Below, in pieces: positions 57,184-64,000 of a DNA stretch of 64,000 bases; position 1 is the first letter of the stretch; every line of letters starts with the position of its first letter. The translations under genes and the position numbers were made by a program. The notes under the pieces are model-generated. The model had not been told where the DNA came from. It saw only the letters and a list, made by a program, of their open reading frames with translations, and did not search any database. This DNA is from Fusibacter sp. 3D3 (GTDB taxonomy: Bacteria; Bacillota; Clostridia; Peptostreptococcales; Acidaminobacteraceae), in contig NZ_BDHH01000007.1 of the NCBI RefSeq assembly GCF_001748365.1, forward strand, positions 159,626-223,625, read 5' to 3'.

Positions 57184-57423
57184 AGTTGGAGTAGAACTCT
57201 CTTGAGTGTTAACAAGTGATCTCTCATGGTCTATTTAGTAGATTATGGGGGATTTTTTTGAAGAGATATGGCGTAGTTAAAGGTGAATTCAATACACAGT
57301 TGAGTCATTACATTTTGAGTAATCTTTTTTTATTCTAACCAATCAACCAATTTAAACATACGGATTTGTCAAATAAGGATACCTACTGTATTGGGTATCG
57401 TGTATAATTGAGGAAACGGCAAT
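57180..57423. repeat. Direct repeat copy 1 (~244 bp)
   Basis: The stretch is about 90% identical by eye to 59349-59591. It begins with AAAAAGTTGGAGTAG, the last codons (KKLE, stop) of the gene remnant that precedes copy 2. It ends in a promoter/operator-like region ahead of the MNT gene. This points to duplication of a gene-end plus promoter module, with loss of the upstream gene body in this copy. Confidence 0.9.
57378..57408 (+). promoter_or_regulatory. Operator-like dyad and -10 box before the MNT/HEPN pair
   Basis: GATACC (57378-57383) and GGTATC (57394-57399) form a dyad just upstream of TATAAT (57403-57408). No well-spaced -35 box is seen. The arrangement fits an autoregulated toxin-antitoxin promoter. 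The same dyad, with longer 7-bp arms GATACCC/GGGTATC, is in copy 2 at 59546-59576. Confidence 0.5.
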
Positions 57424-57470
57424 ATTTTGTATCCGATGACATATGGAAGACGTGTACAAGGAGGTAGGTT

Positions 57471-57851
57471 GTGATCTATAACTCATTATCAGGCATACCA
57501 GATGATTATAAAAATACGATCGCAAGTATAATAGAATGTTTAAGAGATTTGGATTTTATAACAGAGATATATTTGTTTGGAAGTGTCGCTAGACTTAGTA
57601 TACATGTAGGAAGTGACGTCGATATTCTGGTAGTATTTGAAGATAATGTTGACCACAAAACAGCGAGGAGAGCAGTTTTGCACAAATTAGCTGACTTAGA
57701 TACTGTTATAGAGTATGATCTGTTAACAAGGAAGACATCTGAAATTAATCTTAAGGACAAGTTTATGAGCAAAGTTTGGGAAGAAAAGATTTGTTTATTA
57801 GAGAGAGGTGAGTTTACAAATGGTTGCGAACAGCTATTACGGATTTGCTAA
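57471..57851 (+). CDS. MNT-type nucleotidyltransferase (antitoxin of MNT/HEPN pair)
   Basis: The 126-residue protein is a minimal nucleotidyltransferase with YLFGSVARLSIHVGSDVDIL, the GS...DxD catalytic signature, and a third Asp region (VIEYDLL). In MntA/HepT-type modules such proteins neutralise HEPN RNases, in studied cases by AMPylating them. The start is GTG 57471 behind AAGGAGG. It overlaps the HEPN gene by 32 bases. The C-terminal ~15 residues lie in the overlap. Confidence 0.88.
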   Translation: MIYNSLSGIPDDYKNTIASIIECLRDLDFITEIYLFGSVARLSIHVGSDVDILVVFEDNVDHKTARRAVLHKLADLDTVIEYDLLTRKTSEINLKDKFMSKVWEEKICLLERGEFTNGCEQLLRIC

Positions 57852-58263
57852 AAATGAGTTAAAGTACTTACAATCAAAACCTGTAGATAATTTTTATCAT
57901 CCGATGTGTGGGCAGTGTCAACAAATATGCGAAAAATTTCTAAAGCATCTAATTTATCTATTCTGTTCGGATAATAAAGATGCTGAGAGTGCATTAAGAT
58001 CTCACAGTTTGATTAAATTAAATTCTGTCTTAAAAGACTCTGGTATTGATTTAGAATTAGATAGAAAATCATTAAGCATCGTAAAAGATTATTATTTTAC
58101 AGCAAGGTATCCAGGAGATGAGTTCATCGAATTAACAAGATCCGACTATATTGAGGCGAAGTTGCTGACAGATGAGATCTATGAAAAAGTAACACATTAT
58201 TTGCAGCAAAAAGGTTATTGTTTAGAATGCGGATTCCCTAAATCAGATTGCTTATGCAGATAG
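57820..58263 (+). CDS. HEPN-domain protein (toxin of MNT/HEPN pair) with Cys-rich tail
   Basis: The 147-residue HEPN-type helical protein begins ANSYYGFAKNELKYLQ and contains QICEKFLKHLIYL, LRSHSLIKLN and FTARYPGDEFIELT, the last typical of this HEPN subgroup. The Arg/His pair needed for RNase activity may be R..H in LRSHSL. The C-terminus CLECGFPKSDCLCR has four closely spaced Cys and looks metal-binding, an extra not found in most HEPN toxins. GAGAGGTG favours ATG 57820. The IS200-like element begins about 11 bases after the stop. Confidence 0.82.
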   Translation: MVANSYYGFAKNELKYLQSKPVDNFYHPMCGQCQQICEKFLKHLIYLFCSDNKDAESALRSHSLIKLNSVLKDSGIDLELDRKSLSIVKDYYFTARYPGDEFIELTRSDYIEAKLLTDEIYEKVTHYLQQKGYCLECGFPKSDCLCR

Positions 58264-58274
58264 AGGTGAATCAA

Positions 58275-58990
58275 AACTACCCGCTTAGCGGGTAGTTTGC
58301 TCAGCCCTATAAGGGCATGTTACTCGCGTGAGCCTTAAGGCTCATTGAATCGGTTCGCCAACTGCTTACGTTTACTGGCTGCTGCTAAAGCAGTTTTTTA
58401 TTTCTTTTTGCCCTCTTCGACTTGCTTACCCGTAAACGGGTCAATATATTCTTGAATATTTATTTGATCATTTGCGATATCTTCTTGTAATTGATTTTTT
58501 ACATATTCTCTTATCGCTTTTTCATTTCGTCCAACAGTATCTACATAGTAGCCTCGACACCAAAAGTGGCGATTTCCATACTTATATTTCAAGTTTGCAT
58601 GACGATCAAATATCATCAAAGAACTTTTTCCTTTTAAATATCCCATCACACTTGAAATGCTATACTTCGGTGGAATTGCTAGCACCATATGAACATGATC
58701 TGGACACGCTGTTGCTCCCAATATTTCTACACCTTTTTGGTCACATAACTTTCTTAAAATTTTCCCTATATCACCTTTGATGTTTCCATAGATTACTTGT
58801 CTTCTATACTTTGGTGCAAACACCACGTGATATTTACAATTCCATTGAGTATGTGCTAAACTGTTCTTATCCATTTCGGATCCTCCTTCTGAGCTAATAT
58901 GGTTGGCGAACCATTATTATTTTATCAGAAGGAGGTGCTTTTTTGACTCAAAGCTAAAGCTCTTTAGAACCACCGGTAGAACCGGTGGTT
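58275..58990 (-). mobile_element. IS200-like insertion sequence (tnpA only)
   Basis: The element spans from the hairpin AACTACCCGC/GCGGGTAGTT (58275-58297) to the hairpin AACCACCGGT/ACCGGTGGTT (58968-58990), with a single Y1 transposase gene on the minus strand and no tnpB. Subterminal hairpins without long terminal inverted repeats are characteristic of IS200/IS605. GTTCGCCAAC at 58353-58362 and GTTGGCGAAC at 58902-58911 are mutually inverted near the two ends. The exact ends are approximate. Confidence 0.75.
58398..58874 (-). CDS. tnpA: IS200/IS605-family HUH transposase TnpA
   Basis: The 158-residue single-strand DNA transposase has the start SLAHTQWNCKYHVVFAPKYR, the HUH pair in CPDHVHMVLAIPPK and the catalytic Tyr region FWCRGYYVDTVGRNEKAIRE. 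It is full length and intact, slightly longer than the ~150-residue norm through a short tail (DPFTGKQVEEGKKK). GAAGGAGG precedes the start. It cuts and joins the hairpin ends of the element. Confidence 0.95.
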   Translation of the reverse strand: MDKNSLAHTQWNCKYHVVFAPKYRRQVIYGNIKGDIGKILRKLCDQKGVEILGATACPDHVHMVLAIPPKYSISSVMGYLKGKSSLMIFDRHANLKYKYGNRHFWCRGYYVDTVGRNEKAIREYVKNQLQEDIANDQINIQEYIDPFTGKQVEEGKKK

Positions 58991-59008
58991 TTCTTTTTAC
59001 AAGAATGC

Positions 59009-59035
59009 TACGTTGTGTACGTGGTACACAACGTA
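59009..59035. repeat. Second GTTGTGTAC palindrome, inverted relative to 57143-57183
   Basis: Arms TACGTTGTGTAC (59009-59020) and GTACACAACGTA (59024-59035) enclose a GTG loop. It lies 43 bases upstream of the gene remnant at 59078. Together with the first copy it brackets the MNT/HEPN pair and the insertion sequence. Confidence 0.85.
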
Positions 59036-59077
59036 ACACCATAAGGGTTATACACATATTAAACGATCGGAGATGTC

Positions 59078-59363
59078 ATGAAAGGCAAAAAATTATTTAA
59101 GGTTATTATGATCATGTTGATTGCAAATTGCAAAAGAAAAAACGGCTGCTGATGCTATAGATTTGTATTCAGTAACTCTAGCTCAAATATTGAGCACAGA
59201 AACTAACGTCGAATTATTGCGCTGGCAGATCGCTGATTTAGTGCACGAACATAGCAAACCTTTTCTGATGAGAGATTATTCTAGAAAAGAGATTGATGCG
59301 CATAACGCAAAAATTCAAAGCGCATTTGAGGATGTTGTTTCAGAACTCAAAAAGTTGGAGTAG
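59078..59363 (+). pseudogene. Small gene broken by a 7-bp tandem duplication
   Basis: The ATG at 59078 (RBS CGGAG) opens a hydrophobic start, MKGKKLFKVIMIMLIA, that soon hits a stop. ATTGCAA is repeated in tandem at 59120-59126 and 59127-59133. Removing one copy joins this start to the downstream frame (KEKTAADAIDLYSVTLAQIL ... VVSELKKLE) and gives an intact ~92-residue protein with a signal or membrane anchor. Family unknown. The gene end lies in the direct repeat; the other repeat copy retains only the final KKLE codons. Confidence 0.7.
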
Positions 59364-59591
59364 AACTCTCTTGAGTGTTAAAAAGTGATCTTTCATGGTC
59401 TATTTAGTAGATATGGGGGATTTTTTTTGAAGAGATAGGGCGTAGTTAAAGATGAATTCAATACACAGTTGAGTCATTACATTTTGAGAGTTCTTTTTTA
59501 TTCAAACCGACCATCCAATTTAAACATACAGATTTGTCAAATAAGGATACCCATTATATTGGGTATCGTGTATAATTGAGGAAGCGGCAAT
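59349..59591. repeat. Direct repeat copy 2 (~243 bp)
   Basis: This is the counterpart of 57180-57423. It carries the last codons of the 59078 remnant, the intergenic stretch and the dyad GATACCC (59546-59552) / GGGTATC (59561-59567) next to TATAAT (59571-59576). Copy 2 has the longer, perfect dyad and may be the ancestral one. It stands ahead of the HAD-like fragment. Confidence 0.9.
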
Positions 59592-59622
59592 TTGTCCAAA
59601 TAAAATAGAATGAGGATCAAAA

Positions 59623-59838
59623 ATGAAAAATAAAAATATTGACACTATTCTCTTCGATGCAGGTGGCATTTTGATTTATATTAAGGCATTCAGAAATTCA
59701 ATTATCAGTCGCATTTTATTGTCTATGGGTTATGACGCCGAACACGTTGATCAAGCAATAGTACTTGTAAATCATTTTGACCGCCAATATTTAAGCGAAA
59801 ATTCAGCTATAGTGTGTTACTATGTTTCTATTCTTTAG
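59623..59838 (+). pseudogene. Truncated HAD-like hydrolase fragment
   Basis: The 71-residue frame begins with the HAD nucleophile motif region DTILFDAGGILIYIK and continues as a typical cap-domain start (SMGYDAEHVDQAIVLVNHFD). It then stops, far short of the usual ~220 residues. Downstream, another frame (59838-59959) encodes ISSIVLFSLASNNPLPSWSK and ends just before a terminator, perhaps the remnant of a gene end. The second HAD motifs are missing, so it is not an active enzyme. Confidence 0.65.
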
Positions 59839-59951
59839 ACGCAGAAATGAGCCTAATAAAATTTCAAGTATCGTTTTATTTTCTTTAGCCAGTAATAATC
59901 CTTTGCCTTCTTGGAGTAAAGTGTTTTCAGACAAAGATCGTGATATTGTCA

Positions 59952-60010
59952 GAGGATCATAAAATAAAGCTTGAGAATAAAATTTTGCTTTGTTTTTCAT
60001 GATCCTCTTT
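59952..60010 (+). terminator. Hairpin terminator after the HAD-like remnant
   Basis: GAGGATCAT (59952-59960) pairs with ATGATCCTC (59999-60007), with further partial pairing inside, and TTTT follows. Its sequence (CATAAAATAAARCTTGAGAA) is shared with the terminator at 61413-61468, so the two are related copies. Confidence 0.7.
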
Positions 60011-60675
60011 TATTTCATCTTTTTTATGTTTTTAAGTGAATCCATTTATCTTGCAGCTTAGAGTATCCTTTGAAATTGACGTTACATTTTCTAATAAATT
60101 ATATCCAAACATCATATGTGTACACATTGTACAACATGTACACATATGATATAATTAAATTGGAAACTCTTAGTTTCATTTTAAAACAAAGTAAGATGTT
60201 TTCTATAGAATTTGGGAAGACTTTAACCAAGGGTTCATAAAACCCATTTTGAAAAGCAGATATTGAGAAGAGTTAGTTATCGTTGCATTTAACCAATAAG
60301 GAAGTATCATAGTTTTGAGCTTCAAGATAAGTAAAAACTTTTGATTTTTGTGGTCATCAAGTCCACTGCAGATGAGGTAAACAAGCCACCTTATAAGTAT
60401 CACCACCTAAAAAAAATAGGAATAGCAACATTGACTGTCATCCTGTGACTAAATAAACATGGTTTTTTACCAATGATAAGAGTCTGGGCTCAATTTCCCA
60501 CTTGTTTGTGCTTGTAAGGATGACGGCACATATAAATATATGGGGTCAAAACTTAGTGCGCCACTTCTCCTCCCGCGCTCTGTATTGCTATTCCATACAA
60601 AAATTATATACCACTCAGAGGCATTTTTCAAAACTTGTTTGTGCCTTGATCGAAGCGAAAGGAATGATAAAAAAT
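60011..60675. other. Gene-free accessory stretch with one long palindrome
   Basis: No supported gene is seen in these ~665 bases. A 14-bp-arm palindrome lies at 60111-60124 / 60137-60150. A minus-strand open frame at 60203-60406 has no RBS or recognisable domain and may be a decayed transposase piece, but I cannot show that. The final ~170 bases are the leader of the antitoxin gene. Confidence 0.5.
60111..60150. repeat. Palindrome with 14-bp perfect arms
   Basis: ATCATATGTGTACA and TGTACACATATGAT are exact reverse complements around a 12-nt centre that itself contains TTGTACAA. It shares the GTGTAC/GTACAC core with the palindromes at 57143 and 59009. Confidence 0.85.
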
Positions 60676-61158
60676 ATGAATGATTTTATAAAAGTGAAAT
60701 ATAATAAAGCACCGGTTGAAAATACTATTGTAATGTCAGTGGCAAACGCAAGACAAAATTTTACTAATGCACTTGATAATGCTTGGTCGGGCAAAGAGGT
60801 TATAATTGAAAATAGACGAATTAATCAAAAAGCAGTTTTGGTTGATATGGCTACTTTAAATGGCTTTTTTAATCTTATGAAGTTTAGTATTCATTTTGAA
60901 CAGGATGAAAAATTGAATGTGTATACTGTAAGCGTTAGTGAGCTTGATGACTATTATGCAGAAGGTGAAACTAAGGACTCTGCTCTTGACACTCTCGTTG
61001 ATCTAATTATTGAGGAATGTAATGGTTATATTAAACATTACGATGAAGCAAAATTATTTTTCAGCGCTGAAGCACAGTTGTATATTAAAAAGCTCATTCA
61101 CGGTGGACTTGATAAAAATCAAGTGAAGGAGACTCTAAAAAATGGCGGTAATTTTTAG
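60676..61158 (+). CDS. Phd/YefM-HicB-like fused antitoxin
   Basis: The 160-residue protein has two antitoxin-like parts. Residues ~18-55 (VMSVANARQNFTNALDNAWS, KEVIIENRRINQKAVLV) follow the Phd/YefM DNA-binding pattern. Residues ~75-125 (VYTVSVSELDDYYAEGETKD, LDTLVDLIIEE) follow the HicB fold. The C-terminal ~35 residues are helical. AAAGGA at 60657-60662 favours ATG 60676; upstream in-frame codons are probably not translated. It overlaps the HicA-like gene by 17 bases, as expected of an operon with coupled translation. Confidence 0.75.
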   Translation: MNDFIKVKYNKAPVENTIVMSVANARQNFTNALDNAWSGKEVIIENRRINQKAVLVDMATLNGFFNLMKFSIHFEQDEKLNVYTVSVSELDDYYAEGETKDSALDTLVDLIIEECNGYIKHYDEAKLFFSAEAQLYIKKLIHGGLDKNQVKETLKNGGNF

Positions 61159-61396
61159 TTTTTATGAAATTGAAAAAGTATTAAAAAAATTAGGGTTTAA
61201 TAAGGTAAAAGGTCACAAAAAATATATAGGTTACATTAATGGTGAACGGGTTATGATCCCGATTCATTTTCATACTGGTGAGGAACAAATCGCCAAAGGT
61301 ACACTTAATGTTATATCTAAAAAGTTGGGTTTTGAAAGTGTAGAGAAAATGAAAGAGTTTTATGATAAAAATTGCTTAAACTATAGGGCAAAGTAG
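61142..61396 (+). CDS. hicA: HicA-type mRNA interferase toxin
   Basis: The 84-residue double-stranded-RNA-binding-like protein has FSFYEIEKVLKKLGFNKVKG, HKKYIGYINGERVMIPIHFH and IAKGTLNVISKKLGF. These are the HicA pattern with the catalytic His in the GHKK segment. It degrades mRNA when not bound by its antitoxin. It starts inside the antitoxin gene and is followed by a clear terminator. Confidence 0.85.
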   Translation: MAVIFSFYEIEKVLKKLGFNKVKGHKKYIGYINGERVMIPIHFHTGEEQIAKGTLNVISKKLGFESVEKMKEFYDKNCLNYRAK

Positions 61397-61412
61397 TTTC
61401 AATCACATCAGA

Positions 61413-61468
61413 GATTCATAAAATAAAACTTGAGAACGCTATCTAATTTATTTTATGGATCTTTTTTT
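61413..61468 (+). terminator. Terminator of the HicAB-type operon
   Basis: GATTCATAAAATAAA (61413-61427) and TTTATTTTATGGATC (61447-61461) pair with one wobble, followed by seven T. It is related in sequence to 59952-60010. Confidence 0.85.
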
Positions 61469-61575
61469 TAATTTCTCTTTCGCCTATTGACTCCGAACTC
61501 GGGAGAGTCGTTATTCCAATCGATCGGTATAATTAATATTTAGAAGGTGACTGAAATTTTACGATTTTAATTTAC

Positions 61576-61878
61576 ATGTTATCTGATCGTTTATCAAAGC
61601 TAATCATTAGCAAGGATTCTGATTTCGTATTACCAGAACATTTTAATATGCAAAGTCTTGCACAGGTCGGTGTGTTTTTAATAGGAATAAATACGCTAAT
61701 ACAAGCATTTTCAAGCACTTTTAGCAGTTCATTATTTACAATAGTGACGCCTATGATTTTTACAACACATGATTATAAATCAATCCTATTAACGTTTGCT
61801 TTACCATTGTTTAAAATGTTACTTGGCCTGATTCTTATTTTCAAAGCTAAAGCGATTAGTACGTTGATGAAAGCATAA
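61576..61878 (+). CDS. Small two-helix membrane protein, possibly a remnant
   Basis: The 100-residue frame has two or three hydrophobic segments (LAQVGVFLIGINTLIQAFS, FTIVTPMIF, LLTFALPLFKMLLGLILIF), so it would be an integral membrane protein. There is no convincing RBS before the ATG, and an in-frame stop lies 22 bases upstream. It may be the surviving end of a longer gene. No family is recognised. Confidence 0.45.
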   Translation: MLSDRLSKLIISKDSDFVLPEHFNMQSLAQVGVFLIGINTLIQAFSSTFSSSLFTIVTPMIFTTHDYKSILLTFALPLFKMLLGLILIFKAKAISTLMKA

Positions 61879-61904
61879 ATTCCAAATACTACAGGAGCAA
61901 TAGG

Positions 61905-62297
61905 GTGCTCATATTTTTAGAGGTGGACATAAAAGCAACTGATAATAAGGCCGTTGGCAATCATGAACTCAATAGACATATAGTCTATCAATTTTCTGAA
62001 GCGAATGTATCTCAAGTGATTAATGTATACTATGTACCGTATAGGCAAGTCAGAGAACTTCAAGCATACGGATTATTGCAATCTACTGGGATTCCAATAG
62101 CAAAAATATTGAAGCAGGGCACTCTACTAGATAATAGTCACTACATCATTATGGATATGTATCGAAAAGTATTTTTAAATGCCCAGATATTGAACGAGCG
62201 TTTTTCAAGAGCTACACAAGAAGCTTTGAGATGGATTTCAATACAAGGAGGTTTTATAGCATGGATTATTCAAGACTTACAAATCTCAATAACATAG
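61905..62297 (+). pseudogene. Phosphotransferase-like N-lobe fragment
   Basis: The frame contains YVPYRQVRELQAYGLLQSTG, IPIAKILKQGT and a YIIMDM hinge-like motif. This pattern is seen in the N-lobe of aminoglycoside-phosphotransferase/kinase-like proteins. The catalytic C-lobe is absent; the frame instead runs into the RBS and start of the GNAT gene. The start would be GTG 61905 without a clear RBS. It is probably a truncated gene. Confidence 0.45.
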
Positions 62298-62749
62298 AAC
62301 ATAAAGACATCACAGGAACTTATCTTGAACAAATTGCCACTTGGCACAATCAGACACCAAAAATCTGGGTGCCAAATTTTCAAGCTAGTCGAGAGGATAT
62401 TGAAAAAGACATTCAAAGAATCCAACAGACAAATCCAAAAGATTTATTTTTGGGAATTGCAGTAGATACGACTCATACTCTACAAGGCTTTATTTGGGCT
62501 TATAAACAAGAAAAACCTGAAGACAGTGTTATGATCTTATCTTTATACACTTCTAAAACTCATAGAAAAAAGGGGCATGCAACACAGCTTAAACTGCTAC
62601 TGGAAGCATGGTGCAAAGATGAAGGAATAAAAACAATTGAAACAACAGTTCATTATACGAATTCTAAAATGTTGGAACTCAATAAAAAACTAGGCTACAC
62701 GGCGGGTATGGTCAGCATGAGGAAGACACTAGAATGGGCAATACAATGA
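62261..62749 (+). CDS. GNAT-family N-acetyltransferase
   Basis: The 162-residue protein has the GNAT core. LFLGIAVDTTHTLQGFIWAY is beta strand 4, SLYTSKTHRKKGHATQLKLL holds the acetyl-CoA loop (R/KxxGHA variant) and TTVHYTNSKMLELNKKLGYT is the C-terminal motif B. AAGGAGG at 62246-62252 supports ATG 62261 over the in-frame ATG at 62231. The substrate is unknown. About 200 bases without a gene follow before the minus-strand pair. Confidence 0.87.
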   Translation: MDYSRLTNLNNIEHKDITGTYLEQIATWHNQTPKIWVPNFQASREDIEKDIQRIQQTNPKDLFLGIAVDTTHTLQGFIWAYKQEKPEDSVMILSLYTSKTHRKKGHATQLKLLLEAWCKDEGIKTIETTVHYTNSKMLELNKKLGYTAGMVSMRKTLEWAIQ

Positions 62750-62951
62750 AATGGAAAGGTCTCTATATTGTTATCCGTCAAATTAAAAGCACCACCATCA
62801 GTCGCATTGTTTAATCCTAAATCGTGCCTAGTCTAGGGATCAGAAGCAAATTATTAGCGGCCTAATGAGCACATTAAATAAACTGCCTCATATTTAGTGC
62901 ATATTAAATGATCCAAAGAAAAAAAGCGAGTGACCTCGCTTATGATTTGAG

Positions 62952-63272
62952 TTAAATATCTATATATGAACTAATCGCCTTCAAGGCATAAATAATGCTG
63001 ATGGCATCTGTTTTTGAAAAATTCGGATGATAATTCGTAAGGCGTTCTAAGTTCCAGAAGGTATCGGTTAGTGCCGCAAGTTCAGTTGCCACGCCATGGG
63101 TAGGAATACATAAGAAGTTACCATGGGCGTAGTGACCACAAATGATGTGAAAACAACTTCCACGAGCGGTTATTTTTATCTCATAGGGATGAACGGTAGT
63201 GAGCAACTGGACTTGACCTTCCCAAGAGCCAGACTTAGATTTACTTTTAGAACAACGATAATCAAAAATCAT
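62952..63272 (-). CDS. Small transposon-associated protein downstream of ExeA-like ATPase
   Basis: The 106-residue soluble protein begins MIFDYRCSKSKSKSGSWEGQ and has a beta-rich start with CGHYAHGNFLCIPTHGVATE. It lies 10 bases after the ATPase stop, and its AGGAGG RBS is next to that stop, so the two are cotranscribed. Small proteins of this kind commonly accompany ExeA-type ATPase transposons in Bacillota; the function is unknown. The open frame extends upstream to 63482, but that part overlaps the ATPase gene and is not real. Confidence 0.7.
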   Translation of the reverse strand: MIFDYRCSKSKSKSGSWEGQVQLLTTVHPYEIKITARGSCFHIICGHYAHGNFLCIPTHGVATELAALTDTFWNLERLTNYHPNFSKTDAISIIYALKAISSYIDI

Positions 63273-63282
63273 AAAAAACCTC

Positions 63283-64000
63283 CTAGAGTTCAGTATCGTT
63301 AATGGCTTGCATGACCATGTCAGTATTAATAGATGACGCTTTGTGACTTTCGCCGATGAGTAAGCTCGCGTTGCAAAACTTATTGATAATTCGGGGTGTG
63401 CCATCGGCGGCATTGAGTATGGCTTCGATAGCATTATCATCGAAAATGGATTGAGTGCATCCAGCACCTTTAAGCTTATCATTTATATAGCATCGACCTT
63501 CTTCTTTTGTTAAGCCCCCCATGTCATAGTTCATCACGATGCGCTGACGAAAGGGCTCATGGATGCCCAAACGAAGTGTTGAATTGAGAGAAGGCAGTCC
63601 AGCAAGGAGTATGGCAGCGCGATCTCTAGAATCCATTTCAAAGTTAAAGAGAATCTTAAGGTCATTGAGAATGGCGGTATTGATATAGTTGGCTTCATCA
63701 ATGATAATAACGGGTGTTTTTCGTTTTTCAATGGCAAGTCGTGAAATTTCATCTTGAATAGTTCTGAAATTATCAGGCTTACGAAAAGCGGGTTGCGCGC
63801 CAAGTTCTACAGCAAGATTGCGGTAAAAATCATTAGCTGTGAGCGTAGAAAAACTAGAGTAAATCACCTTATATAAAGAGGGATTGAGGTTATTCGCCCA
63901 GTGCCTGATAGCAGTGGTTTTTCCGCGACCAGGAGTGCCCGTAAGAAGACCAAATCCCTTTGTTTTGACTAAATAATCAAGACGGAAAAGGGTTTCACGA
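63283..64000 (-). CDS. ExeA/TniB-like AAA ATPase of a transposon (5' truncated by window)
   Basis: The frame is open to the window edge (~239 residues). It shows Walker A GLLTGTPGRGKTTAIRHWA, Walker B TPVIIIDEANYI, sensor-1-like AILLAGLPSLNSTL and the FRQRIVMNYDMGGLTKEEGR segment. This is the ATPase partner of DDE transposases (ExeA/IstB/TniB group), which would be encoded further right, outside the window. Together with the 62952 gene it marks the left end of a transposon-like element. Confidence 0.88.
   Translation of the reverse strand, partial: RETLFRLDYLVKTKGFGLLTGTPGRGKTTAIRHWANNLNPSLYKVIYSSFSTLTANDFYRNLAVELGAQPAFRKPDNFRTIQDEISRLAIEKRKTPVIIIDEANYINTAILNDLKILFNFEMDSRDRAAILLAGLPSLNSTLRLGIHEPFRQRIVMNYDMGGLTKEEGRCYINDKLKGAGCTQSIFDDNAIEAILNAADGTPRIINKFCNASLLIGESHKASSINTDMVMQAINDTEL

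Noticed and set aside
58472..58780. 102-codon plus-strand frame
   Set aside because: It lies opposite the intact IS200 transposase gene and shows no domain.
60203..60406. 67-codon minus-strand frame, possible transposase fragment
   Set aside because: The sequence (ILPYWLNATITNSS) gives a faint impression of a transposase, but there is no motif, RBS or repeat boundary to support it.
63273..63482. Upstream extension of the small transposon-associated gene
   Set aside because: It overlaps the ExeA-like ATPase in another frame, while AGGAGG directly precedes the ATG at 63272.

Overview
The window is a low-GC Bacillota (Clostridia-type) chromosome segment. The housekeeping end supports this: glyS, a pyruvate,phosphate dikinase with its regulatory protein, and the conserved order dnaG - rpoD - trmK - Nif3-like protein. 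Shine-Dalgarno sites are strong (AAGGAGG type) and TTG/GTG starts occur. The genus cannot be fixed from the sequence alone.

Layout. (1) 1-10.4 kb: core genes (glyS 3' end, PPDK regulator, ppdK, dGTPase-like, dnaG, rpoD, trmK, Nif3-like). (2) 10.6-15.4 kb: a signalling operon with a membrane CheA-like kinase carrying a CheX-like tail, a CheY-like regulator and an HD-GYP protein. (3) 15.6-20.7 kb: a DUF2156 protein, a beta-propeller/Cache/MFS fusion, and a convergent kinase-like/TM/LysM protein. (4) 20.8-31.4 kb: one tightly packed run encoding a propeller/Cache/HAMP/cyclase-like sensor, a membrane MORN protein, a secreted TolC-like helical protein and a secreted protein with a copper-amine-oxidase-N-like domain. 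It runs without a break into the first genes of a contractile injection system. (5) 29.7-57.1 kb: an extracellular contractile injection system (eCIS; Afp/PVC-like). It has a terminator/cap protein, PAAR-like tip, AAA+ ATPase, one sheath, two tube proteins, a tail-assembly protein with an Afp6-like protein, a giant Asn-rich protein, LysM adaptor, gpD-like hub, separate gp5-like spike, gp25, two large baseplate proteins, a tail-I protein, a baseplate/fibre-like protein and a DUF4157 cargo protein. No capsid, terminase, integrase or lysis genes are seen, so it is not a prophage. (6) 57.1-64 kb: accessory DNA with MNT/HEPN and HicAB-type toxin-antitoxin pairs, an IS200-like element, a ~244-bp direct duplication, long palindromes, several gene remnants, a GNAT enzyme and the edge of an ExeA-ATPase-type transposon.

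Most interesting points. The Afp6-like (DUF6760-type) reading frame has no usable start codon. It lies in the -1 frame downstream of a T TTT TTT heptamer at the end of the tail-assembly gene, with a GGAG motif 10 nt upstream of the heptamer. This looks like a lambda G/GT-style programmed frameshift inside an eCIS. The co-linear run of sensor, MORN, TolC-like and secreted-domain genes ahead of the eCIS suggests an envelope-linked or signal-gated injection system. The 1648-residue Asn-rich protein, with internal minisatellites and a conserved-looking basic C-terminus, sits between the tube and baseplate genes and may be a variable-length tape-measure-like component. These functional links are inference; the sequence features behind them are visible directly.
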